In this document: positions 54,420-62,820 of the stretch, in pieces
Position numbering within the stretch: the first letter of the stretch is position 1
Layout: each line of letters opens with the position of its first letter
Source: Actinobacillus sp.
GTDB taxonomy: Bacteria; Pseudomonadota; Gammaproteobacteria; Enterobacterales; Pasteurellaceae
Length of the DNA: 64,000 bases
NCBI GenBank assembly: GCA_020026155.1
Contig: JAHHQX010000001.1
Span: 1-64,000 of the forward strand
Direction of reading: 5' to 3'
Translations under genes and position numbers: made by a program
Notes under the pieces: model-generated
Database searches by the model: none
Seen by the model: only the letters and a program-made list of their open reading frames with translations
What the model was told of the DNA's origin: nothing

Positions 54420-55457
54420 TTAAAATCGCACATCTAAATTTGCTAAAATACTTTTTCGACGACCCAAGCCACCTTCTACAATCAGTCCTAAATTAGGATT
54501 AAATTGATATTGGAAACCGAGTAAGGTATTCCATTTCGCCACTAAATGCTGTTTGACATGGAATTTACCTATACTTGGTGCGGGTACCGTGATCTGTCCA
54601 TTTTTAACCAATTTGCCAATATTTAAGTGTTTAGCGACTTGGTTATTTTTATCGTATAACGTCATGGAGAGAGTATCAGGTAATCCTAGGTTATTCAGGT
54701 TTCCCGACAAATTTTCTTCTACGTCTTGATACATACCGCCGATCCATACTCGTAGTGGCAAAGCGTGTTGGAAATCGTATCCAATCCGTGGGCTCATCAC
54801 GAATGTTTTAATTGTGCCATCGATAATGGATAATTTACTTTTAGTATAGTTAAAATCCACCACACCAAAAATATGTTTATATCCCCCCGCGATAATCGCA
54901 CCGCCCCCGTACAGATTCCCTTTTAGATTCAATTTAAAATTATCAAGGCGTCCTTTCGCATAATAGCCTCCAAATTTTTGGCTAAGAATAGGAATACCTT
55001 TTAAAGGAATGGTGGCAGATTGGAAAGTTACACTGGAAGAAGACATTCCTGTCATTTTGCCACCCATGGCATATAAATTTAAAAACGGCAGTACCCATGC
55101 ATCAGCACGGAAAACAAAAACATTACTTTTTTGCTTACCATTTTCTGGAAAAAGACTGAGTTGACTATCAATAATTTTTTGTAAATTTGATTGGAGTGGT
55201 TTTTGAAAGATGACAGGGATACCCATTTGTGTAAATTGTTGCTTGGTGAGCTGTATACCTTCAAAACCAATACTGTCAATGGCAATTCCTTGCTGCATAT
55301 GCATATAGCTGAAATTAAAACCGTAAGGTTTAGGTAAGGTGTAACCCAGATCTTGAGCTTCCTTTTTTAAAAATGGAAGAGAAAGCGTAAATGCTGATCC
55401 CGTGGGCGCGACACATAACAATCCTGCACTAACAAAAATCAATTTATAAAATGACAT
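54420..55457 (-). CDS. Uncharacterised outer-membrane beta-barrel protein
   Basis: I do not recognise the family. The 345-residue protein has a signal peptide (about 1-22, ending GSA), many alternating aromatic/glycine strands such as GGGAIIAGGYKHIFGVVDF, and a C-terminal phenylalanine (ILANLDVRF) typical of barrels inserted by BAM. The N-terminal 90 residues look like a separate periplasmic part. No enzyme motif is visible. Neighbouring genes give no clue to its function. Confidence 0.75.
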   Translation of the reverse strand: MSFYKLIFVSAGLLCVAPTGSAFTLSLPFLKKEAQDLGYTLPKPYGFNFSYMHMQQGIAIDSIGFEGIQLTKQQFTQMGIPVIFQKPLQSNLQKIIDSQLSLFPENGKQKSNVFVFRADAWVLPFLNLYAMGGKMTGMSSSSVTFQSATIPLKGIPILSQKFGGYYAKGRLDNFKLNLKGNLYGGGAIIAGGYKHIFGVVDFNYTKSKLSIIDGTIKTFVMSPRIGYDFQHALPLRVWIGGMYQDVEENLSGNLNNLGLPDTLSMTLYDKNNQVAKHLNIGKLVKNGQITVPAPSIGKFHVKQHLVAKWNTLLGFQYQFNPNLGLIVEGGLGRRKSILANLDVRF

Positions 55458-55536
55458 AAGTTATTATTTATTCAAAGTATGACTAAGGAATAGCAGTCTA
55501 GTATAAAAAATAGTTAGAGAAAAGTGGGCGAAGACA

Positions 55537-55568
55537 TAAAAAATACCGACACAAGGATGTCGGTATTA
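55537..55568 (-). terminator. Terminator after the thioredoxin-like gene
   Basis: On the minus strand AATACCGACA pairs with TGTCGGTATT across a six-base loop, followed by TTTTTT. Confidence 0.85.
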
Positions 55569-55576
55569 AAGAGAAA

Positions 55577-56068
55577 TTATTTTCTTAGAAGAAAATCAAC
55601 AAGTTGTTTTTCAATAAGATCCGTAAAACCGCCTTCACGATAGGCATAGCGTAACATTTGATAATTTTCAGGATATTGTTCCATTTTTTCTCTCACTAAA
55701 GTTGGAAATTCTTGATAAATTACCGTTGTGGTATCGCCAACAAGAAAAGCACTTGGGATAGAATGTGTTTCTTGAATTATTTTTTGTTGTTCGGCTGAAT
55801 CAAATAATTGCGCTTTTTCTAGATCGTAACGTGGAATATAACGTAAAGTTAATAAAGGATTGTTACGCGCCATTTTCTCGACGACTGGGACAAAAACTTG
55901 ACAGTCGGGGCAGAAAGGTTCTGCAAGGATAATCCATTCCTGTGGCGTTTTTAATTCTTCTAGAGCCGTCAGGGTGTCATAACTTAGCTGGATTTTTTCA
56001 AAAGCGGCGATCTGTTTCTCTGCATCCTCTTCGGAATTGAATTTGAGATAGTCTTGGTAATTAAACAT
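55577..56068 (-). CDS. Thioredoxin family protein with CPDC active site
   Basis: Predicted cytoplasmic thioredoxin-like protein. I use the ATG at 56068 (163 residues) because AGGAG lies 7 bases upstream of it, rather than the one at 56074. The active site reads AEPFCPDCQVFVPVVEKMA near residue 50, a CPDC instead of CGPC, and a cis-proline region follows (HSIPSAFLVG). No signal peptide is present. The substrate is unknown. The gap to miaB holds copy H of the dispersed element. Confidence 0.85.
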   Translation of the reverse strand: MFNYQDYLKFNSEEDAEKQIAAFEKIQLSYDTLTALEELKTPQEWIILAEPFCPDCQVFVPVVEKMARNNPLLTLRYIPRYDLEKAQLFDSAEQQKIIQETHSIPSAFLVGDTTTVIYQEFPTLVREKMEQYPENYQMLRYAYREGGFTDLIEKQLVDFLLRK

Positions 56069-56154
56069 TGCCATACTCCTGTCGTTAAATGAATAGAGGG
56101 TTCATTTTATGCGAAAAAAATAAAAAGAAAAGTGATCTCTCCCACGGAATTTAA

Positions 56155-56183
56155 CATAAATTTTTACGAAAAAAGTGGCGTAT
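56155..56183 (+). repeat. Dispersed intergenic element, copy H
   Basis: CATAAATTTTTACGAAAAAA then GTGGCGTATTT, diverged in the core but with the same A/T tract and orientation as copies B, F and G. It lies between divergent genes. Confidence 0.5.
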
Positions 56184-56271
56184 TTTTTATAAAAAATAAA
56201 TCACTAGCCACAACGCTTGCAAACCGTTAAAATATCTCGCTTAAATTTTACTTAATAATGATGAAAGAACA

Positions 56272-57699
56272 ATGACGCAAAAACTCCATATTAAAACATG
56301 GGGATGCCAAATGAATGAGTACGATAGCTCAAAAATGGCCGATCTCCTTTTAAATACGCATGGCTTAGAACTCACTGAAAATCCAGAAGAAGCCGATGTA
56401 TTATTACTTAACACTTGCTCAATTCGTGAAAAAGCGCAAGAGAAAGTTTTCCATCAACTTGGTCGTTGGAAAGAATTAAAAAAACAAAACCCTAAATTGG
56501 TTATCGGTGTAGGTGGCTGTGTGGCATCTCAAGAAGGTGAGCACATTCGCCAACGTGCACCTTACGTTGATGTCATCTTTGGACCACAAACATTACATCG
56601 TCTTCCTGAAATGATTAACCAAATCCGTGGTGGTTCACGTTCTGTTATTGATATCAGTTTCCCTGAAATTGAAAAATTTGACCGTTTACCAGAACCACGT
56701 GCTGAAGGTGCGACCGCGTTCGTTTCTATCATGGAAGGTTGTAATAAATACTGTACTTACTGTATCGTTCCTTATACTCGCGGTGAAGAAGTTTCTCGCC
56801 CAGTAGATGACATCTTGTTCGAAGTGGCGCAATTAGCGGCACAAGGCGTGCGTGAAGTGAATTTACTTGGACAAAACGTAAATGCGTATCGTGGTGCGAC
56901 CTTTGATGGTGGAATTTGCTCATTTGCAGAATTATTGCGTTTAGTAGCAAGCATTGATGGTATTGATCGTTTACGCTTTACAACAAGCCATCCGATTGAA
57001 TTTACAGATGATATTATCGATGTATATCGTGATACACCGGAACTCGTAAGTTTCTTACATTTACCTGTACAAGCAGGTTCTGACCGTATCTTAAACTTAA
57101 TGAAACGTGGTCATACTGCGCTTGAATATAAATCAATTATTCGTAAGTTACGCAAAGTGCGTCCAAATATTCAAATCAGTTCAGATTTTATTGTTGGGTT
57201 CCCTGGCGAAACTGAACAAGATTTTGAAGATACGATGAATCTTATCGCACAAGTAAACTTTGATATGAGTTATAGCTTCATCTATTCTGCACGTCCAGGT
57301 ACGCCAGCAGCAGATATGCCAGATGACGTAGATGAAGAAGTGAAAAAACAACGTTTATATCTCTTACAACAACGTATCAATAATCAAGCGGCACAATTTA
57401 GCCGTGCAATGTTGGGAACAGAACAACGTGTGTTAGTTGAAGGTCCGTCTAAAAAAGATATTATGGAATTAACAGGACGTACTGAAAACAACCGTATCGT
57501 GAATTTCGTAGGCACACCAGACATGATTGGTAAATTTGTAGATATCAAAATTACCGATGTCTATACCAACTCCTTACGTGGTGACGTAGTACGTACCGAA
57601 GATGAAATGGGATTACGTATCGCACAAACCCCGCAAGAAGTAATGGAAAGAACGCGAAAAGAAGACGATTTGGGCGTTGGACAATACCGCGTTGAATAA
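56272..57699 (+). CDS. miaB: tRNA-2-methylthio-N6-dimethylallyladenosine synthase MiaB
   Basis: Radical SAM methylthiotransferase that adds the 2-methylthio group at A37 of tRNAs reading UNN codons. The 475-residue protein has the N-terminal 4Fe-4S domain (KTWGCQMNEYDS, LLNTCSIREKA, GVGGCVAS) and the radical SAM motif CNKYCTYCIVPYTRG near residue 157. The C-terminal TRAM domain begins near residue 380. It is normal in length and starts 12 bases after an AAAGAACAATG segment. Confidence 0.98.
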   Translation: MTQKLHIKTWGCQMNEYDSSKMADLLLNTHGLELTENPEEADVLLLNTCSIREKAQEKVFHQLGRWKELKKQNPKLVIGVGGCVASQEGEHIRQRAPYVDVIFGPQTLHRLPEMINQIRGGSRSVIDISFPEIEKFDRLPEPRAEGATAFVSIMEGCNKYCTYCIVPYTRGEEVSRPVDDILFEVAQLAAQGVREVNLLGQNVNAYRGATFDGGICSFAELLRLVASIDGIDRLRFTTSHPIEFTDDIIDVYRDTPELVSFLHLPVQAGSDRILNLMKRGHTALEYKSIIRKLRKVRPNIQISSDFIVGFPGETEQDFEDTMNLIAQVNFDMSYSFIYSARPGTPAADMPDDVDEEVKKQRLYLLQQRINNQAAQFSRAMLGTEQRVLVEGPSKKDIMELTGRTENNRIVNFVGTPDMIGKFVDIKITDVYTNSLRGDVVRTEDEMGLRIAQTPQEVMERTRKEDDLGVGQYRVE

Positions 57700-57709
57700 T
57701 CAATAAAAT

Positions 57710-57746
57710 TAACCCTTTTACGTTGAGTAAAAGGGTTGTTTTTTTA
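57710..57746 (+). terminator. Terminator after miaB
   Basis: Stem AACCCTTTTAC/GTAAAAGGGTT with a five-base loop, then GTTTTTTT. Confidence 0.9.
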
Positions 57747-57836
57747 CTAAGCCCCCATATATTGGGAGTACTTCCCAACAATTCTCTATTTTTACAACAA
57801 TAATAATTAAAATTAAACACACAAGGAATTAACAGA

Positions 57837-60281
57837 ATGAAAACAGTAAAAAAACAGAACAAGAAAACCGTAAGTGCGGTTAAGAAAATTCAGGACACTG
57901 CGCTTATTGATCCAAATCTTGCACGTGAACAGCAAAAATATGCAAATCCCGTGCCAAGTCGAGAATTTATTTTACAAATTATGCGTGAGTATAACGCCCC
58001 GATTTCCCGTGCAGAATTATTAGATATTTTGCAAATTGATGACGAAGAGCGCAAAGAAGGGCTACGTCGTCGATTACGTGCAATGGAAAACGAAGGGCAA
58101 GTTATTTTCACAAAAGGTAAACGTTTCGCGTTACCTGAAAAATTAGATCTTATTAAAGGTGAAGTTATCGGTCACCGTGATGGTTATGGCTTTTTACAAG
58201 TAGATGGATTGAAAAAAGATCTTTTCATTCCTAATCACCAAATGCGTGGCGTTATCCATGGTGATATCGTGTTAGCTCAGCCAAATGGTTTTGATCGACG
58301 TGGTCGCCAAGAAGTGCGTATCGTCCGTGTTTTAGAAGAACGTAAACAACAAATTGTAGGACGTTTTTTCCTAGAAAATGGCTTAGGTTATGTCGTGCCA
58401 GATGATAACCGCATTCAGCGCGATATCTTGATTCCAGATAATGTACGTCATAATGCGCGTATGGGACAAGTGGTGGTAGTACGTTTAGAATCTCGCAATG
58501 CTGGTTTTGGTCAGCTAGTGGGTGAAATTACGGAAGTGCTTGGCGATAACATGGCAAAAGGCATGGAAACTGAAATTGCTATCCGCCGCTACGATATCCC
58601 ACATGAATTTCCAAAAGCAGTGCTAAAACAAAGTGAACAATGGGGCGAAAGTGTTCCAGACGATGCAAAACGTAACCGTGCAGATTTACGTGATTTACCA
58701 TTAGTCACCATTGATGGTGAAGATGCGCGCGACTTTGATGATGCAGTATATTGCCAAGCTGAAAAAGACGGCTGGCGACTCTGGGTAGCAATTGCGGACG
58801 TAAGTTATTATGTACGCCCACATTCTTCTCTTGATAAAGAAGCCCATAATCGCGGAAATTCGGTTTATTTTCCAAGTCGAGTTGTTCCGATGTTACCAGA
58901 AGTATTGTCAAATGGCTTATGTTCACTAAACCCACAAGTCGATAGACTTTGTATGGTTTGTGAAATGTTCATTGATAAAGAAGGGCAAATCAAAGATTAC
59001 AAATTCTACGAAGGCGTAATGAATTCGTTTGCACGTTTAACGTACAACAAAGTGGCAAAAATTCTTGTCGATAAAGACGAAGAATTATGCGAACGCTATG
59101 CAAATCTCGTGCCACATTTATCAGATCTTTACGATTTGTATAAAGCCCTTTTAACCGCCCGCGAACAACGTGGCACAATCGATTTTGAAACCATTGAAAG
59201 TAAATTTATTTTCAATGAAATGGGACGTATTGAGCGTATTGAGCCTGTCGTACGCAATGATGCGCATAAAATTATTGAAGAATGTATGATCGCCGCGAAT
59301 ATTTGTGCCGCGAACTTTGTTGAAAAACACAAAGAACCTGCATTATTCCGTGTGCATGCAAAACCAACTGAAGAAAAACTTAAAGCCTTCCGTGAGTTTC
59401 TAGGGGAATTAGGTTTAGGGTTACAAGGCGGTGATGATCCAACAACAGAAGATTTCGCTGAATTGCTAGAAACCGCACGCAATCGCCCAGACTATGAATT
59501 GATCCAAACCATGTTATTGCGTTCTTTAAGTCAAGCGATTTACTCAGCAGAAAATGAAGGACACTTTGGATTGGCGTTACAAGAATATGCGCATTTCACC
59601 TCACCAATTCGCCGTTATCCAGATTTAACCTTACACCGTGGCATTAAATATGTGTTGGCAAAAGGAAAAGGATTAAAACGTAAAACGACCGACACTGGCG
59701 GTTATCATTACAGTTTTGATGAAATGGATGCGCTAGGCGATCATTGTTCCATGACAGAACGCCGTGCTGATGATGCGACCCGCGATGTAGCAGATTGGTT
59801 AAAATGCGAATTTATGCAAGATCACGTTGGTGGCGAATATACGGGTGTGATTGCGTCGGTAACCAGTTTCGGATTATTCGTTCGTCTTGATGAATTGTTC
59901 ATTGATGGATTAGTGCATATCTCAAGTTTACGTAATGAATATTACCAATATGATGCTGCATCTCAACGCCTTATCGGTGAAAATTCAGGTATGGTATATC
60001 GCCTTGGTGATCGCGTTAAAGTCAAAGTAATTGGTGTAAACTTAGAAGCACGTCAAATTGACTTTGAATTGTTAGACAGCGCACGTGGGGTGCGTAATTC
60101 TGGAAAAACAGCAAAAAAACGTTTTAAAGAGTTAGCAAGCAAAGAAACCCAACAGGCGGCATTTAAAAAGAATGCAAAAGCAAATAAGAAAAAAAGTACG
60201 AGTAAAGTAAGTGCAACGAAAAAGTCAGCATCAAAATCTCGTACAAAAGTGAGTAAAAAAAGCCGAGCGAAAAAAGCTTAG
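57837..60281 (+). CDS. rnr: Ribonuclease R
   Basis: 3'-5' exoribonuclease that degrades structured RNA and takes part in rRNA quality control and trans-translation. The 814-residue protein has an N-terminal helix-turn-helix and cold-shock-like domains. The RNB catalytic domain carries DGEDARDFDDAVY with the metal-binding aspartates near residue 295, and an S1 domain follows (GVIASVTSFGLFVRLDELFI). A Lys/Ser-rich tail closes it. It contains one Haemophilus-type uptake sequence, AAGTGCGGT (57872-57880). It is followed by rlmB. Confidence 0.98.
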   Translation: MKTVKKQNKKTVSAVKKIQDTALIDPNLAREQQKYANPVPSREFILQIMREYNAPISRAELLDILQIDDEERKEGLRRRLRAMENEGQVIFTKGKRFALPEKLDLIKGEVIGHRDGYGFLQVDGLKKDLFIPNHQMRGVIHGDIVLAQPNGFDRRGRQEVRIVRVLEERKQQIVGRFFLENGLGYVVPDDNRIQRDILIPDNVRHNARMGQVVVVRLESRNAGFGQLVGEITEVLGDNMAKGMETEIAIRRYDIPHEFPKAVLKQSEQWGESVPDDAKRNRADLRDLPLVTIDGEDARDFDDAVYCQAEKDGWRLWVAIADVSYYVRPHSSLDKEAHNRGNSVYFPSRVVPMLPEVLSNGLCSLNPQVDRLCMVCEMFIDKEGQIKDYKFYEGVMNSFARLTYNKVAKILVDKDEELCERYANLVPHLSDLYDLYKALLTAREQRGTIDFETIESKFIFNEMGRIERIEPVVRNDAHKIIEECMIAANICAANFVEKHKEPALFRVHAKPTEEKLKAFREFLGELGLGLQGGDDPTTEDFAELLETARNRPDYELIQTMLLRSLSQAIYSAENEGHFGLALQEYAHFTSPIRRYPDLTLHRGIKYVLAKGKGLKRKTTDTGGYHYSFDEMDALGDHCSMTERRADDATRDVADWLKCEFMQDHVGGEYTGVIASVTSFGLFVRLDELFIDGLVHISSLRNEYYQYDAASQRLIGENSGMVYRLGDRVKVKVIGVNLEARQIDFELLDSARGVRNSGKTAKKRFKELASKETQQAAFKKNAKANKKKSTSKVSATKKSASKSRTKVSKKSRAKKA

Positions 60282-60312
60282 CGATAATTTAATTTGATAG
60301 AAGTGAGAAAAA

Positions 60313-61050
60313 ATGGCAGAACAAATTTATGGTATCCACGCTGTACAAGCATTTTTAACCCGTGCACCAGAGCGTTTAATTGAGGTTTATGTATTAAAAG
60401 GGCGTGATGATAAACGCCTTAATCCTATTCTTCAACAATTACGCCAACTTGGCATCGCTGTTCAATTTTGTGGTCGTGATGCCTTGGATAAAAAAGCACA
60501 GGGTGAGAATCACCAAGGGGTGATTGCTAAAATCCAAGAGGCAAAACCTCTCAATGAAAATGACTTAGATACCTTAATTGCAAATACTGCGAACCCATTA
60601 TTGTTAGTGCTAGATGGCGTAACCGATCCGCATAATCTTGGTGCATGCTTACGAACTGCCGATGCAGCAGGGGTTACAGCCGTTATCGTACCAAAAGATA
60701 ATGCGGCACAGCTAACCTCAGTAGCCCGCAAAGTAGCGTGTGGTGCAGCAGAAACGATGCCATTAGTGCGTGTAACAAACTTGGCGCGCACCCTTCGTGA
60801 ATTACAACAACGCCACAACATTTGGGTAGTAGGAACCGCAGGTGAAGCGACCAGCACACTTTATGAAACCAAATTAACAGGCGCAACCGCACTCGTTATG
60901 GGCGCAGAAGGTGATGGCCTGCGTCGCCTAACCCGAGAAACTTGTGATGAATTAATCAGTATCCCAATGGCAGGAAGCGTTTCCTCGTTAAACGTTTCCG
61001 TAGCAACTGGTGTATGCTTATTTGAAATCGTCCGCCAACGTATGGCTTAA
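60313..61050 (+). CDS. rlmB: 23S rRNA 2'-O-ribose G2251 methyltransferase RlmB
   Basis: SpoU-class methyltransferase that methylates G2251 in the ribosomal P loop. The 245-residue protein has a small N-terminal RNA-binding domain and a trefoil-knot SPOUT domain with LDGVTDPHNLGACLRTADAA near residue 99. MGAEGDGLRRLT and IPMAGSVSSLNVSVATGV follow. It lies 31 bases after rnr, the conserved rnr-rlmB pair, and ends at a terminator. Confidence 0.98.
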   Translation: MAEQIYGIHAVQAFLTRAPERLIEVYVLKGRDDKRLNPILQQLRQLGIAVQFCGRDALDKKAQGENHQGVIAKIQEAKPLNENDLDTLIANTANPLLLVLDGVTDPHNLGACLRTADAAGVTAVIVPKDNAAQLTSVARKVACGAAETMPLVRVTNLARTLRELQQRHNIWVVGTAGEATSTLYETKLTGATALVMGAEGDGLRRLTRETCDELISIPMAGSVSSLNVSVATGVCLFEIVRQRMA

Positions 61051-61073
61051 TAAAGTATTTCTATATCTCATAT

Positions 61074-61105
61074 AAAAAAAGCCCTGTTTTTAAACAGGGC
61101 TTTTT
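61074..61105 (+). terminator. Terminator after rlmB
   Basis: Stem AAAGCCCTGTTT/AAACAGGGCTTT with a short loop and T tails on both sides. Confidence 0.9.
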
Positions 61106-61162
61106 ATTTAGAAAATCACAATCTGAAAGCAATCACGAATTAAAAGCGCATAAGTTTTTTGC

Positions 61163-61213
61163 AAAAAAAATCGCAAAATTGGAAAGAAAATCTCCAAATT
61201 TTACGATTTTTTA
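61163..61213. terminator. Long A/T hairpin at the downstream end of the CRISPR array
   Basis: AAAAAATCGCAAAATTGGA pairs with TCCAAATTTTACGATTTTTT across about nine bases. On the minus strand it ends in eight T, so it is well placed to stop the array transcript about 50 bases past the last repeat. On the plus strand it ends in TTTTTT and could also back up the rlmB terminator. Confidence 0.65.
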
Positions 61214-61264
61214 TTTAATAAATGACTAATAACATATTGAAAATAATACGTTATTCGCAAGGGT

Positions 61265-61489
61265 ATTGTAACACAGCAAAATGAGAAAGGGAGTTACAAC
61301 TCTGGAGAGACCCTCTAAAACGGACTATTAATTGTAACACAGCAAAATGAGAAAGGGAGTTACAACGGACGCTGACGAATATGTGGCAGCTTATAAATTG
61401 TAACACAGCAAAATGAGAAAGGGAGTTACAACAAAAGGGAGCAACTGGAATTTTGCCCCCTCATTGTAACACAGCAAAATGAGAAAGGG
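61265..61489 (-). CRISPR. Type II-C CRISPR array: four repeats (one truncated), three 30-base spacers
   Basis: Three identical 36-base repeats (61265-61300, 61331-61366, 61397-61432) and a 27-base partial repeat (61463-61489), with three spacers of exactly 30 bases (61301-61330, 61367-61396, 61433-61462). Read on the minus strand the repeat begins GTTGTAACTCCCTTTCTC and ends GTGTTACAAT, the Neisseria/Pasteurellaceae II-C type. The ending TGTTACAAT is an extended -10 promoter, as in Neisseria, so each repeat could start its own crRNA. The truncated repeat is the upstream one and keeps that promoter part. The cas9 and tracrRNA are 1.1 kb away beyond mscS. Confidence 0.97.
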
Positions 61490-61515
61490 TTTATTGCCTC
61501 TTTACTGCTTCAAAA

Positions 61516-61545
61516 ATAAAAAAAGCCACCATAAAAATGGTGGCA
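61516..61545 (-). terminator. Terminator after mscS
   Basis: On the minus strand GCCACCAT pairs with ATGGTGGC and a T run follows. It separates mscS from the CRISPR array read on the same strand. Confidence 0.85.
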
Positions 61546-61550
61546 AATAT

Positions 61551-61576
61551 CATAAAATTTTCCGAAAAATAGGGCG
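61551..61576 (+). repeat. Dispersed intergenic element, copy F
   Basis: CATAAAATTTTCCGAAAAAT then AGGGCGT, with TGGCAAATAT on the left side in the position of the second core. It sits just before the mscS stop, beside the CRISPR array. Confidence 0.55.
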
Positions 61577-61586
61577 TAATAACTGA

Positions 61587-62441
61587 TTATTTATCAGTTT
61601 TTACGTTTACATCAGTGCGTAAGTTTACGTCTAATGTATTGTATGGAATTTCAATATTGTTTTGATCAAGGGTTACTTTGATACGTTCTAATAAATCTGC
61701 TTTTACCGCAAAGTAGTCAGCAGTATTCACCCAACCACGTACGAATAATTGTACGCTGCTGCTTGCAAGTGCATTAACGCCGATTGATGGTTCTGGTGAT
61801 TTTAATAAACGTGTTTCAGATTCAAGAACTCCGAAGATCACATCGCGTGCTTCTTTGATGTTTGCGCTATAAGCGATATCGATAAGTAAATCTACACGAC
61901 GTTGACCAGTCATAGAGTAGTTAGTGATATTGCCGCTAAACATTGTTGAGTTAGGCACGATCACGATTTTGTTATCAGGGGTTTTAAGTTTAAGCATGAT
62001 TAAACCGATATCTTCAACAGTACCAGAAACGCCAGCACCTTCAATGAAGTGACCTTTTTGGAACGGTTTAAATACAAGAATCATGATACCTGCAGCAAAG
62101 TTTTGTAAAGAGTTTTTAAGTGATAAACCTACTGCCAAGCCCGCAGCACCGATTAATGCTACGAAAGAAGAAGTATCAACACCTAATTGTGCAAGTGCAA
62201 TAATGATAACAAGGATTAAGCCTACTAAGTCAAAAATTGACATTACAAAGCTAGAAAGCATTGGATCACTACCAGATTTATCCATGCCTTTACGAATTAA
62301 TTTGCTGATTAAGCGAATTACTTTACGACCGATATAGTAAATAATGATCGCAAGAATAATTTTTACAGAATAAGGAACAACCCAATCCACAAGAATATGA
62401 TGGAAATCGGTGTTCTTAATATTTTCAATAAGATTAGTCAT
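61587..62441 (-). CDS. mscS: Small-conductance mechanosensitive channel MscS
   Basis: Opens under membrane tension to release solutes during hypo-osmotic shock. I use the ATG at 62441 (284 residues), with GGAGATG upstream; the frame to 62483 is less likely. Three membrane segments are seen, the third containing the pore-lining VALIGAAGLAVGLSLKNSL near residue 100. The cytoplasmic vestibule domain follows (IVPNSTMFSGNITNYS) and ends DVNLRTDVNVKTDK. It is a housekeeping gene lodged between the CRISPR array and the tracrRNA/cas9 pair. Confidence 0.95.
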   Translation of the reverse strand: MTNLIENIKNTDFHHILVDWVVPYSVKIILAIIIYYIGRKVIRLISKLIRKGMDKSGSDPMLSSFVMSIFDLVGLILVIIIALAQLGVDTSSFVALIGAAGLAVGLSLKNSLQNFAAGIMILVFKPFQKGHFIEGAGVSGTVEDIGLIMLKLKTPDNKIVIVPNSTMFSGNITNYSMTGQRRVDLLIDIAYSANIKEARDVIFGVLESETRLLKSPEPSIGVNALASSSVQLFVRGWVNTADYFAVKADLLERIKVTLDQNNIEIPYNTLDVNLRTDVNVKTDK

Positions 62442-62559
62442 TATATATTCATCTCCACTAATTAACAAAAAAGAGTTAACCAATCGTAGTTATTATATTT
62501 GTAAATAAACAGTTGTGCAATAGTTAAACTTGTTAAAAAGAAGATTTTACTCAGGCAGG

Positions 62560-62663
62560 AAAGATGATGCCCCTTGCGATCCGAAAATCTCAAGGGGCAG
62601 TGCATTGCGATTCTTTTGAATCTTATTGTAACAACGTTTCTCATTTTGCTTGTATTACAACGG
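62560..62663 (-). ncRNA. tracrRNA of the type II-C CRISPR-Cas system
   Basis: Guides crRNA maturation and Cas9 loading by pairing with crRNA repeats. On the minus strand the anti-repeat (62661-62625) includes GCAAAATGAGAAA, which pairs perfectly with UUUCUCAUUUUGC of the repeat. The flanks pair too: GUUGUAAC with GUUACAAU, and the repeat 3' end with GUUGUAAUACAA after one bulged A. A stem-loop GATTC/GAATC (62609-62622) follows, and then a terminator-like stem GCCCCTTG/CAAGGGGC (62569-62598), both as in Neisseria meningitidis tracrRNA. The exact 3' end is estimated. Confidence 0.92.
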
Positions 62664-62669
62664 GGACGG

Positions 62670-62697
62670 ATTATACAACTTACAGGGTTTCTGTCAA
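62670..62697 (-). promoter_or_regulatory. Promoter of the tracrRNA
   Basis: On the minus strand TTGACA (62692-62697) and TATAAT (62670-62675), both perfect consensus, are 16 bases apart and lie 7 bases before the predicted tracrRNA 5' end at 62663. Confidence 0.8.
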
Positions 62698-62820
62698 TAT
62701 TTTGTGCAAAATAATTGTATTTTTTAATGGTATAAATCGCCTATAAAATAGCTTACTTTTTATAAAAGTATTATAATTTTAAGAATTTTATATCAAAATT
62801 TTATACCAAAAGGATAAGAA

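Noticed and set aside
62564..62746. 60-codon plus-strand ORF upstream of cas9
   Set aside because: It covers the antisense of the tracrRNA and its promoter and has no ribosome binding site.
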